DNA from: Hymenoscyphus infarciens
Taxonomy: Eukaryota > Ascomycota > Leotiomycetes > Helotiales > Helotiaceae
Length of the DNA: 64,000 nt
Assembly (NCBI GenBank): GCA_001414345.1
Contig: LLCB01000116.1
Location: 1-64,000, forward strand
Direction: 5' to 3'
Positions 37,674 through 50,149 of this stretch are shown piece after piece; the stretch's first letter is position 1; each line of letters begins with the position of its first letter. The notes beneath the pieces are model-generated. The model saw only the letters and a list, made by a program, of their open reading frames with translations. It was not told the DNA's origin and ran no database searches. Both the position numbers and the translations under genes were made by a program.

Positions 37674-38534
37674 TAATATCTTTAATAACTTTAATTCTAT
37701 CGACTAAAAGAAGAGATTTAAACGATCTTATATAACTTCTAATCTAATCTCTAGGTATACTAAAAGATAATTATATCTCTTTCTTTATCTTATACTAATT
37801 TAATAATAATATTATTACTAATAACTTTAATAACCTCGCCGAGTATTTGAATTATAATCGGCGATAAGATAATTCTAGTAGAAGACTACTAATATAAATA
37901 AATATAGTATACTTTAAACTAGAGTTAACTTTATAAAATTCTTAAAAGAGTTAGAACCACTTACGTATATTAGGTATACTTATAAAAGTATATATAAATA
38001 ACTAAAAGTATAGTAGAAAAGAGAATAACTTTATAATTAAAATTATAATATTTAAGAATATATATAAAAGAAGTAGAGTATTATTAGCGATTTACTCTCT
38101 TATTTTCTCTACTATATTAAAAGGCAACGCTTTAAATTACTTTTATACTACGCTTTTTAATAAGTATAATAATTAATTCTTTAAAGTTTTATCTATATCT
38201 ATATAATCGATTTATAAGAGATAATATAAGTATCTAGAGTATCTATATTAAAGTCTTTTAAAGATATATTACTAAGACTTAATTTACTAAGATTTTCTCT
38301 CTCTATAGACTTTTATATTAATAGTTAATTTTCAAATAAGCTAATTTTAGTATATAAAAAGGTCTTAGATTATACTATTATAATATTAACCTTATTCTAA
38401 GACCTTTCGATTTTTAATACTATTACTCTCTTATAAAGTTTAATCTAATCTTATATAAAAGTCTATCTAGAGATAGTTATAAATAAGACTATAATAACTA
38501 AAAGACACTTCTATAAGAGTAGATAATATAGTAT
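36950..38534 (+). pseudogene. gag relic of the copia element
   Basis: Plus-strand relic between the 5' LTR and the LINE insertion. A Lys/Glu-rich helical stretch ('LDKELKAIVANRVSTKIF' near 37,356-37,410) is followed by a segment where nearly every second codon is TAA or TAG, best read as former glutamines, leading into the TAA repeat. I recognise the general look of a capsid protein but no zinc knuckle. Confidence 0.55.
37567..37671. repeat. (TAA)n microsatellite, two runs
   Basis: About 21 uninterrupted TAA units from 37,567, a short TAACTAATATCTTTAA spacer, and a second run of about 10 units to 37,671; the spacer phrase recurs after it. It lies in the copia gag relic. Confidence 0.9.
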
Positions 38535-40859
38535 AAATAAATTTAGTATTATTATTATTATTCTTATACTACGTAGGCCGTAGGCCGAGCTCTAAGAGTA
38601 AGTAGTATATCTTCTATTCTAGTTTATATAGCCTTTTAACTCGTTCTTCTTCACCTCTTAAGCTTCCTTATAAGTATAATTCTCCTTTTCTTTAGTTCTT
38701 ACTACTATTTATTTAAAGCTTATCTCTCTAACTTAGTAATATAGTAAAGAAGTATAGTAGATTAATATATTTAATTTACTAAGATATATATTAGTAGTAT
38801 AAGAGATATATTTACCTCTAGAATTATTAGAGCTAAGGTCTTATCTTTTAGTATACCTTAGCTCTCTTCTTCTATTCCTCTATTTCTTTTACCTCTTCTT
38901 TACTCTCTTCTTTTTCCTTAAGTAATTTTAATACTAGCCTATATTCTTAGAGCCTTTCTAGCCTAAGTAGCTAAGTAGTTACTCTTAATACTAGTTTCCT
39001 ATCTACTAGTACTCCTCTTAGCTCTTATAGATTCTTAATCCTCTTTCTTAGAGCTCTTATAAACACGTCTCTTTCTTATAAAATATCCTAGTAAAATAGG
39101 ACTAGGTATTCTACTATCTCTCTACTATCTATATAAATATATTATAATATAACCTAGTTTAGTACTCTTTTTATAAAGAGGAAGGTGTTTAGTCTTAATA
39201 CCTCTATTTATACTTATATAAGTAGTAAGCTCTTTACCTTAATAAGCCTCTTATAGACCTTTTATAGCTTTTATTTATCTAAGTCTACTTTATCTAACGC
39301 TTCTATATATTACGTCGAGTTCTTCTCTTAAGTCCTTCTCCTTTAAGTCTCTAAGTAGTTCTTCTATTCTATAAGTATAGTATTATACTTAAATCCTACT
39401 CCTTCTACTTTCTACTCCTCTTCTTACTTCTACCTTACTATTTATAAGTATAGTATTACCTTTCTTACCTTTATTAGTCTACTTCTTCTTCTTCTTCTCT
39501 TTAGCTATATTACTATATATTTATAAGTATTCTAGATTAGTTCTTCTAGCTTAGACTTTTAGAACTTCTTTTTAAAAGTAGCTATTTATAAGTTAAGATA
39601 TAAGTTAATTAGTATATAGTCTACTTTAACTTCTAAGCTCTAAACTAAGGTAGCTTTATATACTCTTATTACTACTTATAAGTATCTCGATTATTATATA
39701 GAGAAGCTTCTTACTATTCCCTTTATATTCCCTTCTTTTAGTATAGTATAGTACTATACTAATACCTTATATACTATTATACTCCTTATTACTACTATAT
39801 ATATCTATCTTACTTAGTAGTAGTCTACTCTCTACGTTTTTCTAGTAAGTCTTATAAGTATAAAAGTCTATATTATAAGCTTCTTCTAGACTCTTTCTTA
39901 GTATACCTTCTAGTTTAGTTTCTTATTAAGCTCTACTTCTAAGAACCTTATATACTTAACTAGTATAAGCTTTATCTTCTTAAACTAGACTATCTTCTTT
40001 TATAGTACTCTTATTCTTATAAAGTATATAAGTACTATCTTTTCTAAGCTAAAAGCTATCTCTTACTTATTTACCTACTTATTATATACTCTCTAAGCTA
40101 TCTTAAGTATTCTATAGTTTACTACTATACTCTTTAATATTATAAGTAGATTTATATTATTTATAAAGCCTACTATAATAAGTTTATTAATTCTTACTAG
40201 GTTCTTATATAGTATTAAGGTAAAGAGGATAAATAGTATTAGTAATAGTACTAATTCTTATAAAATACCTTATTTAAGGTCTCTTTTATCTACTAATCGT
40301 CTATTAAAGAATAATATAGCCTTTTATCTAAAGAGAAAGCTCTCTATCTATATTATTACTTATTATAGAACCTTCTTCTTTCTTAATATATAAATTAGTT
40401 ATATATAGTCTACTTAGTTAAAAGCTTCTACTATATCTAGTTAGGCTAGAGATATATAGCTCTTATTTTCCTATACTATATATATACTCTCTATTACTAT
40501 TTTAATTACTAGCTCTATATTTTAGTACTTCTAGTTATCTATTTATAGCTCTAGTAGTAATATTATTTCCTCTATAAGCTATATAAGCCTTTATACTATT
40601 ACTTTACTATTAAATAAAAGGAATTAATAAAGTAACTCTAAAAGCCTTAAAATACGTTTAAATAACTATTAGACAGTCTAGAAAGAGATAAAAGTACCTT
40701 ATAATTATACTAAATAATTATAGTAATAGTAGTAGTAGGAAAAAGAGAGACTTATAAAGAGCTTCTATTCCTCTCTCTAGAGTACTAGTAATTAATAAAG
40801 ATAGTATAATAAACTAAGAAGAGTAGAGTATAAGAGGATAGAAGAGAGTATTAGACTAT

Positions 40860-42080
40860 ACTAATATAATAGAGAAGAGCTTAATCTAAATAATACTTAA
40901 CTTAGTAATAAAAGAGAGAGATATTAAAGTAATTATTAAAGTAGTAGAAAAAGTACTTAAGTATAAAAGAACTAAGAAGAGAGAAGATAATATAATTATA
41001 TATAGAATCTTATAAGAGGAGCTTATTATTATAGTTAAAAGAATAGAAGGAATAAAAGAGCATAGTCTAATATAAGTAGAGAGAGCTAGAACTAAGAGAC
41101 TATAGAGAGAGGTAATAACTATACTATAAAGGGAATATATAGTATTAACTAAATATACTAAGAAGATTATAGTCTAAGTAATAAGAATAGATAAAGAGAA
41201 GAATAAGCTATTACTAAAAAAGGTAATTAGAGTTATAAATATAAGTAGATATAGAGTAAGAGTAATAGTAGCTTAAAAGCTTTAGAGTAAGGATATTATT
41301 ATAAGGTTTAAAGAAGAGAAGTAGATAAGATATATATAAGATAATAGCTAGGTAAAGAAGATATTTAGATAAGAAATAGTAATAGTAATAAGAATACTTA
41401 TAATACTTATAAAAAGAGCTCTAGTAAATATACTTAAGAATAAGAGAGAAAGTATATTATAAAGCATCTTCTAAGCCTCTAGTATAAAGATATTAAAGAT
41501 TATATAATAAGGAAATAGATATAAAGAGTATTAAGAATAGAAGAGACTAGCTTAAAAGAACTATATTCTTAAAGTAGTAATAATAGAAGAAGTAAGAAAG
41601 CTATATATAAGAGGAATATTATAGAGGTATAATACTTCTTATATAAAAGATACGTCTTAGAGGTAGTAGTATAAAGGTATTATAAGTACTAAAAGTAGAA
41701 GTATATAGTATACTTTTATAAATAAGATAAAAGATATACTTAATATATAAGTAAGAGATATAAAGAGAGTAAGGAAGAGTACTCTAGTAAGAAGAACTTA
41801 AAAGAATACCTAATAAAGTATAAGAATTATAAAAGAGAATACCTAGTATTTATAAAAGAGTATTATATAGAGAAGTAATATTATAGATAAGTAAGAGAAC
41901 GATATCTTAATAGAATAACTATATTTATAAACCTATAAAGACTCTTAAAAGAAAGTAAGATAAAAACACCTTACTTATTTACTTTTAGCTAGAAAGAGAG
42001 CTTATAAAGCTTAAAGAAGAGGTAGAGATAGAGATCTATATTAAAGAGGCTAATAAATATAAATAAAGTAGAATATATAA
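40860..42080 (+). pseudogene. LINE copy 3 ORF1 relic (gag-like, CCHC knuckles)
   Basis: Stop-riddled, charged, helical N-terminal part. Around 41,665-41,725 the translation shows 'YYKY' followed four residues later by a 'YIVYFY' stretch, fitting a CX2CX4HX4C zinc knuckle with Cys/His RIPed to Tyr. A second Cys/Tyr cluster follows to about 41,880. This matches the nucleic-acid-binding ORF1 of Tad1-like LINEs. Boundaries are approximate. Confidence 0.6.
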
Positions 42081-44291
42081 ATAGTAGTAATCTAACTTAG
42101 TTCTTAGAAAGGCTAAGAAGTTCTTTTAATATAATAAAAGATCTAACTAAGAAAGAAATAGAAGTAACTTAAACTCTACTTATAAAACTACTATAAGTAT
42201 AATAGTACTATACTAGAATATAAGGAAAATACTAGAAGCTTTTAATATAGCTTTAAATTATAAAAAGGAATATAATATATTAGTAATCTAAGAACTAGTA
42301 TAGAATAGTATAAGAGACTCTTTTAACTACTTCTTAAGCTTAAGATATAATATAATCTAGTTAGATAAGATAATAGTACTCTTTATATATAAAAAATACT
42401 TAAAAGTAAGCTAGATATATATTATAGAAAAAAACTAAGTAAGTATAATAATAGAAGAGAGAGTAGATAAAATAATAGTCTACTTAGTTTATAACTTATA
42501 AATAGAGTAGATATTAATTAAGAATATATTCTAGTAAATAAGACTAAGAAGAATACTTATAATAAATAACCTAAATACTTACTACTCTTTATAAGATATA
42601 TATAAGAGATATAATAAGAATATAGATCTTATTCTTAAACTTATTATATTATAAATACTAAAGAGAGATATATCTTATAATAAAGCTATATAGAAAAGAG
42701 AAGGCTCTTATAACTCTATAATTAACCTTACCTTCTCTACTAAGAATATAGTAACCTAATAAAGGTCTTTAAACCTACTAAGATTAGACTATATAACTTA
42801 ACTTTTTATAATAAAAGTAGAAGAAAAGAGAAAGGTATTATAGAAGCCTAGATTTAGCTAGAGACTAATAGATAAGATCCTAGTTAAAGTAGAAGCCTCT
42901 TACTTAGAAGTACTTATAATCTAAAATATATAAGAACTTAAGAAAGTAGTATAAAGACTTATAAAAGACTTTTAAAAGATAGTAAAGGCTTTAATACTAC
43001 TTTAGAAGCTAGATAAAGAAAGAGTATAGCTTTAGTAAAATATAGAGGTTAAAGAAGTATTAAAAAAGATAAGAAGATATAAAAAGACTTAGAAAGAGTA
43101 CTAAATAGAGAGCTTAAAATAGTAGCTTAATAATACTTTTTAGAAACTCTAAATAGTAAGTAAAAAGGTAAAGATAAAGAGCTAGAGAGAGGTACTAGTA
43201 GAGGTAATAAAGGATAAAAGGAAACTTTAGATACTTAAGAAGTAGGTATACTTTAAAAGATATATAAGACTAGAAGTACTAGTACTACTAATACTAATAT
43301 TACTTAATAAAATAAAAGATAAGACCTACTAAGAGAAGGCTTATATTCTTATAGAAAAGTTCTTTCTAGAGTTAATAGCTAACTACTTAAGCGTTCCTAA
43401 TAAAGACTAGAATACTAAAAGCTTCTTTAAAAGATACTTAGTAAGCTAATATATAACTAAGAAGTATATTAAAATAGCTATAAGATTAGTATTATAAAAA
43501 GTACTAGGATTTAATATACTAGTAAATAACTTCTTAAAAGCTTATAATAAACTACTTTATAAAATTAGCTTCTACTTATAATACTTCCTATTCTACTTCT
43601 ACTATATAAAGGTAGTAATACTAAGAAAACTAGGTAAAACAACTAAGAAGTAGAGCAAAGTAGAGGCTTACTAGCTAATAGTACTATTCTTAACTATAAA
43701 TAAGATCTTTAAAAAAGTAATAGTATAAAGGCTTATATAGCTTATAAAGGAAACAGTAATACTACTAGAGCTATAAATAGGTAATTAGAAATACTAAAAT
43801 ATAAAGCTAGTAATTAGAATAGTAATAGAGAGTATATATATAATATAAGAAAATAAGAGCTACGTATCTCTAGCTTAACTAGATATAGTAAGAGCTTTTA
43901 ACTAAGTAGACTATATATAGCTACTTTATATATTAAAGGAGAAGGAGGTTCTATAATAGATAGTAATATAGATAGAGAGCTTCTTCTTTAGATAAAGAGC
44001 TATACTATTCTTTAATAGATAATTAGTAGATAAAAGAGACCTTAAATAAGATATCTTATAAAGATTAGTACTATTACTAATACTATTTATCCTCTTTATC
44101 TTAATATTATATAAAGACTTAATAAGAATTAATAAGCTTATTATAATAGGCTTTATAAATAATATAAATCTACTTATAATATTAAAAAGTATAGTAGTAA
44201 ACTATAGAATACTTAAAATAGCTTAGAGAGTATATAATAAGTAAGTAAATAAGTAAGAGATAGCTTTTAGTCTAGAAAAGACGGTGCTTAT

Positions 44292-44447
44292 TATAACGGT
44301 TTCAGACTTATTACGTGACTTCTTACTATCTAGTAGAATCCTATATATTAGCATTGTTTAGAGCTATCTTCGCTCTTTATCTTTAGTTTTCGCGTTAATA
44401 ACTACGAATAGACTACTTCTCTACTCTACTCTTGCCTTATTATTATA
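44292..44447 (+). repeat. 5' LTR of TRIM
   Basis: 156 bp, collinear with 45,361-45,516. Confidence 0.9.
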
Positions 44448-45360
44448 ATAAACTAAAGGTTACTCTAATATATTAGGCTCTTAATCTTACTTCTATTCTA
44501 GCCTCTCTACCGCCGACTCTATAACCCCTCTTTTTAAACAGCTCCTAGACTTATATATACGCTCTAGGACTCCCTTTTCGAACGGCTCCTAGATAACTAC
44601 GTATATACTCTACGACTCTATAGCTTCGGTTCTCTTTATAGTATTAAACCCTTTTAAATAGCTTTCTAGACCCCTCGTCAGCGACCTCTAAATCGATACT
44701 AAGCTTAAGACCTCTCTCTAGCGTCTACGGACTCTCTTCTAGTATCTTCGGATTCTCTCTCTCTCTCTTTAAATAGCTAGTATCTAACTACTCTGATAAT
44801 AGACTCTAATATCGTACGCTAGATATATAACTTTAGCTCTCTTATCGAGAAGAAATATTAATACGCTTACGTAATCGACGCTTCGATAAGATAGCTTATC
44901 TAGCTTATTATTAGTTAATCTAAGCCTTCTACTAATAAGAAGAAGTCTCTCTATACCTCGACGAGAGAAGCCTTTTAAGTAGACCTTCTTACTTTTAGCT
45001 AAATCGTTTTCTAATAACTCTCGAAGTCTTCTTCTTCTCCTTCTAATATTACGAAAGCGCTTAAAGCTTATACTTTAGTAATCGACAAAATCGTAGGAGT
45101 ATATACTAGTCGCTTAGCGGATTATATAGATTAGTATTAGAGAGCGAATATAGAGAGTTTTAGGTAACTCGGCGTATAGCTAGTATCTTACTACTATAGA
45201 GCTAGCACCTTACTACTCTTATAGAGCTAGTATCTCATAGCTGCCTTAGTAGAAGAAAGAGTAAGAGTATAGACTAGGACTAGTAGATATATAGATAGAT
45301 AAGTATACTAGTTTCTAGAGCTATAGAGCTCGAGAGCGAGCTCTACTAAAGAGAGAGAAA

Positions 45361-45516
45361 TATAACGGTTTTAGACCTATTACGTAACTTCTTACCGCTT
45401 AGCAGAATCCTATATATTAGTATTATTCAGAGCTGTCTTCGCTCTTTATCTTTAGTTTTCGTATTAATAACTACGAATAGACTACTTCTCTACTCTACTT
45501 CTGCCTTATTATTATA
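45361..45516 (+). repeat. 3' LTR of TRIM
   Basis: 156 bp, preceded by the polypurine tract and followed by the CTTAT duplication. Confidence 0.9.
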
Positions 45517-48500
45517 CTTATATACTTTATAAGAATAAGAGTGTTATAGAGAGAGATAGTCTAGTTTAAGAAGATAAGACTTATACTAGTTAAGTATATA
45601 AGATTCTTAGAAGTAGAGCTTAATAGGAAACTAAACTAGAAGATATACTAAGAAAGAGTCTAGAAGAAGCTTATAACATAGACCTTTATACTTATAAGAC
45701 TTACTAGGAAAACGTAGAGAGTAGACTACTACTAAGTAAAGTAGATATATATAGTAGTAATAAAGAGTATAATAGTATATAAAGTGTTAATATAGTATTA
45801 TACTATACTAAAAAGAGAGAATATAAAAGGAATAGTAAAGAGCTTCTTTATATAATAATTAAGATACTTATAAGTAGTAATAGAAGTATATAAAGCTACT
45901 CTAGTTTAAAGCTTAGAAGTTAAAGTAGACTATATACTAATTAACCTATATCTTAACTTATAAGTAGCTACTTTTAAAAGAAAGTTTTAAAAGTCTAAGC
46001 TAGAGAAACTAATCTAAAATACTTATAGATATATAGTAATATAGCTAAAGAGAAGAAGAAGAAGTAGACTAATAAAGGTAAGAAAGGTAATACTATACTT
46101 ATAGATAGTAAGGTAGAAGTAAGAAGAGAAGTAGAAAGTAGAAGGAGTAGGATTTAAGTATAATACTATACTTATAGAATAGAAGAACTATCTAGAGACT
46201 TAAAGGAGAAAAACTTAAGAGAGGAACTTAATATAATATATAGAAGTATTAAATAAAGTAGACCTAGATAAGTAAGAGCTATAAAAGGTTTATAAGAGAC
46301 TTATTAAAGTAAAGAGCTTACTATTTATCTAAGTATAAATAAGAGTAATAGAACTAAACGCCTTTCTCTTTATAAAAAGAGTATTAAACTAGGTTATACT
46401 ATAGTATATTTATATAAGTAGTAGAAAGATAGTAGAACACCTAGTCCTATTTTACTAAGATATTTTATAAGAAAGAGATATACTTATAAGAGCTTTAGAG
46501 AAGAGGATCGAGGATCTATAAAAGCTAAGAAGAGTACTAGTAGATAAGAAACTAGTATTAAAGGTAACTACCTAGCTACTTAGACTAGAGAGACTCTAAG
46601 AGTATAAGCTAGTACTAGAATTACTTAAGAAGAGAGAGAAGAGTAAGAAAGAGGTAAAAGAAAGAGAGGAATAGGAGGAGAAAGCTGAGGTATACTAGAA
46701 AGTAAGACCTTAGTTCTAATAATTCTAGAGGTAAATATATCTCTTATACTACTAATATATACCTTAGTAGGTTAAATATACTAACCTACTATATATCTCT
46801 ACTATATTACTAAGTTAGAGAGATAAGCTCTAAATAGATAGTAGTAAGAACTAAAGAAAAGGAGAATTATACTTATAAAGAAGCTTAAGAGACGAAGAAG
46901 AATAAGCTAAAAGGCTATATAAACTAGAATAGAAGATGTACTACTTACTCTTAGAGCTTATTCTACGGCCTACGTAGCGTAAGAATAATAATACTATTAC
47001 TTTTTTAAGAATCTTATCTATAGTTAAGAGTAACGCTATTAGCTAGTAGGCTTCTACTTTACTCTACTTCTTAGTTATTTTGCCTAGTTTTCTTAGTACT
47101 ATTACTTTTATATAGTAGAAGTAGGATAAGAAGTATTATAAGTAGAAGCTTACTTTTACTATTATTATAAGTATTTTATAAAATAGTTTATTATAAGCTT
47201 TTAGAAAGTTATTTACTAATATATTAAATCTTAGTACTTTTTATAATATTAATCTTATAGCTATCTTAATATACTTCTTAGTTATATATTAGCTTACTAA
47301 GTACTTTCTAAAGAAGCTTTTAGTATTCTAGTCTCTATTAAGAATACTTAAGTAGTTAGTTATTAACTCTAGAAAGAACTTTTTTATAAGAATATAAGCC
47401 TTCTCTTAATAAGTCTTATCTTTTATTTTATTAAGTAATATAAGTATTAGTAATATTAGTACTTCTAGTCTTATATATCTTTTAAAGTATATCTACTTCT
47501 TAAGTATCTAGAGTTTCTTTTTATTCTTTACTACCTCTACTAGTACCTCTCTCTAGCTCTTTATCTTTACCTTTCTACTTACTATTTAGAGTTCTTAAAG
47601 AGTATTATTAAGCTACTACTTTAAGCTTCTTATTTAGTACTCTTTCTAAGTCTTTTTATATCTTCTTACTTTTCTTAATACTTCTTTAACTTCTATATTC
47701 TACTAAGACTATACTCTCTCTTTATCTAGCTTCTAGAGTAGTATTAAAGCCTTTACTATTCTTTAAAGGTCTTTTATAAGTCTTTATATTACTTTTTTAA
47801 GTTCTTATATATTTTAGATTATAAGTGTTTTTAAGTAAAAGGCATCTACTTTAACTAGAGTTTTATCTATTAGTCTTTAGTTAAATCTAGATACTTATAA
47901 TACCTTTCTCTCTCTTCTTACTTTTATTATAAGAAGTTAAGCTATATAGTTTAATCTTAGTAAGTTTAAAAACTTTTACTAGGTTATTATATTCTTAGTA
48001 AAGAAGGTAAGGTTAATTATAGAGTTATAAGAGCTCTCTCTTCTCTATATAGCTTTATTATAGAGTATATCTCTTTCTAGTACCTATAATATAATAAGTT
48101 TAAGAATAAGGTTTACGTTCTTATTATATCTTTTATATATATCTTATAAAGAGTAATAAGTATTTAGATTATCTATTATAAGTACTCTTCTTAGTCTTAC
48201 TTATTAGAGTATATCTTTAATTAGTATCTACTCTATTTATAGGTTATAAACTAAGTAGACTATTATCTTATTTACTCTTTTCTCTATTATTATACTTACC
48301 TAGTTCTTACTTATAGTATAGGTCTAGCTTACTTTTAAGTATCTTTTATATATAAAGAGTACTATTACTCTATCTAACTAGATTATATTATATCTTAAGC
48401 TTAAGAAGTAGCTAAAAGAGTCCTTTATACTATTCTATACTAGTTCTTAGATTACTAGTATATTATATTCCTTTTTATAATTTAAAGCTATATTAAAGGC

Positions 48501-50149
48501 TTCTAATATCTTCCTTTTATTCTAGTATAGTACTATTATACTTATAGTAGTCTTATAAGTAGAGTTTAAGTTACTTCTATTTCTTTCTTAGTTAGATCTC
48601 TTATTATATTAAGAGAACTTCTTAGCCTTTCTAAGAACTAGGTTAAGTTACTACTATTTATATATTTTACTTTATTTATATTTATTAGCTTTTCTAATAT
48701 AGATCTCTATCTCTATCTCTTTTTTAAGCTTTATAAGCTCTCTTTTTAGCTAAAAGTAAATAAGTAAAGTATTCTTATCTTACTCTCTTTTAAGAGTCTT
48801 TATAGGTTTATAAATATAGTTATCTTATTAAGATATTATTCTCTTATCTATTTATAATATTACTCCTTTATATAATACTTCTTTATAAATATTAGATATC
48901 TTCCTTTATAATTCTTATACTTTACTAAGTGTTTTTTTAAGTCCTTTTTACTAGAGTACTCTTTCTTACCTCTTTTATATCTCTTATATATATATTAAAT
49001 ATACTTTTTATCTTATTTATAAAAGTATATTATATATCTCTATTTTTAATACTTATAGTACCTTTATACTATTACTTCTAAGATATATCTTTTATATAAG
49101 AAGTATTATACCTCTTATAATATTCCTCTTATATATAGCCTTTTTACTTTCTCTATTATTACTACTTTAAGAATATAGTTTCTTTAAGTTAGTTTCTTCT
49201 ATCTCTAATACTCTTTATATCTATTTTCTTATTATATAATCTTTAATATTCTTATATTAGAGGCTTAAGAGATACTTTATAATATACTTCTTATCTTATT
49301 CTTAAGTATATTTACTAAGGCTCTTTTTATAAGTATTACTAGCGTTCTTACTACTACTACTATTTCTTAACTAAATACCTTCTTTACTTAGCTATTATCT
49401 TATATATATCTTATCTACTTCTCTTCTTTAAACCTTATAATAATATCTTTACTTTAAAACTTTTAAGCTATTATTACTCTTATCTTATATCTACTTATAT
49501 TTATAGCTTTAATTACTTCTTTTAGTAATAGCTTATTCTTCTCTTTATCTATTTCTATTACTTAGACTATAATCTTCTTAGTATATTTAGTTAGTACTAT
49601 ATATTCTCTTTATAGTATAGTTACTACCTCTCTCTATAGTTCTCTAGTTCTAGCTCTCTCTACTTATATTAGACTACGCTCTTTTATTCCTCTTATTCTC
49701 TTAACTATAATAATAAGCTCCTCTTATAGAATTCTATATATAATTATATTATCCTCTCTTTTCCTAGTTCTTCTATACTTAAGTACTTTTCTTATTACTT
49801 TAATAATTATTTTAATACCTCTCTTTTCTATTACTAAGTTAAGTATTATTTAGATTAAGCCCTTCTTTATTATATCTATATAGTCTAATACTCTCTTTTA
49901 TTCTCTTATACTCTATTCTTCTTAGTTTATTATACTATCTTTATTAGTTACTAATACTTTAAAAAGAGGAATAGAGGCTTTTTATAAGCCTCTCTTTTTC
50001 CTACTACTACTACTATTATAATTATTTAATATAATTATAGAGTACTTTAGTCTCTTTCTAGATTATCTAATAGTTATCTAAACGTATTTTAAGGCTTTTA
50101 GAGTTACTTTATTAATTCTAAAAAAGTTTTTTTTAAAATAAATTTAGTA

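Larger units (their letters stand above)
44292..45516 (+). mobile_element. TRIM-like non-autonomous LTR mini-element, 1,225 bp
   Basis: Two 156-bp direct LTRs (44,292-44,447 and 45,361-45,516) flank 913 bp of internal sequence, and a 5-bp duplication CTTAT lies at 44,287-44,291 and 45,517-45,521. LTR ends TATAACGG...TTATTATA are RIPed TGTAAC...TTACA. A purine tract AAAGAGAGAGAAA abuts the right LTR and sets the orientation. The interior has no reverse transcriptase or integrase and no long frame; it is CpG-rich for this region. All differences I see between the two LTRs are transitions. It interrupts ORF2 of LINE copy 3. Confidence 0.88.
42230..46730 (+). pseudogene. LINE copy 3 ORF2 relic (endonuclease and reverse transcriptase), split by the TRIM
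   Basis: An apurinic-type endonuclease start is visible near 42,240-42,310, where 'YNILVI' is followed by a stop (ex-Gln), then 'EL', the family's ILVIQEP motif. The reverse transcriptase follows: the segment before the active site ('ILFILFILILYKDLI', ~44,080-44,125) leads to 'GFINNINLLI' (~44,149-44,178), a RIPed form of the FxDDxNLL active site. The TRIM lies just after it at 44,292. An RNase H domain may follow at 45,520-46,700, but I could not identify its residues. Confidence 0.75.
40606..46990 (+). mobile_element. Tad1-like LINE, copy 3, full length, interrupted by a TRIM
   Basis: Bracketed by a 13-bp duplication ATACTATTACTTT at 40,593-40,605 and 46,991-47,003. Without the TRIM and one CTTAT it is about 5.15 kb. 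The 3' end carries an (AAT)n tail. Variable-length target-site duplications, lack of terminal repeats and a simple-repeat tail are LINE hallmarks. ORF1 and ORF2 relics are listed separately. It sits in the opposite orientation to copies 1 and 2. Strong RIP: RT Asp codons are now Asn. Confidence 0.88.
38549..50135 (-). mobile_element. Tad1-like LINE, copy 2, near full length, interrupted by copy 3
   Basis: Minus-strand element bracketed by a 14-bp duplication AAATAAATTTAGTA at 38,535-38,548 and 50,136-50,149. Removing copy 3 plus one of its duplications (40,606-47,003) leaves 38,549-40,605 and 47,004-50,135, about 5.19 kb, matching copy 3 in length once its TRIM is removed. The 3' end (left) carries an (ATT)n tail, and the 5' end is at ~50,135. 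It encodes the same RIPed ORF1 and ORF2 relics as copy 3. It inserted between gag and pol of the copia element. Confidence 0.87.
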
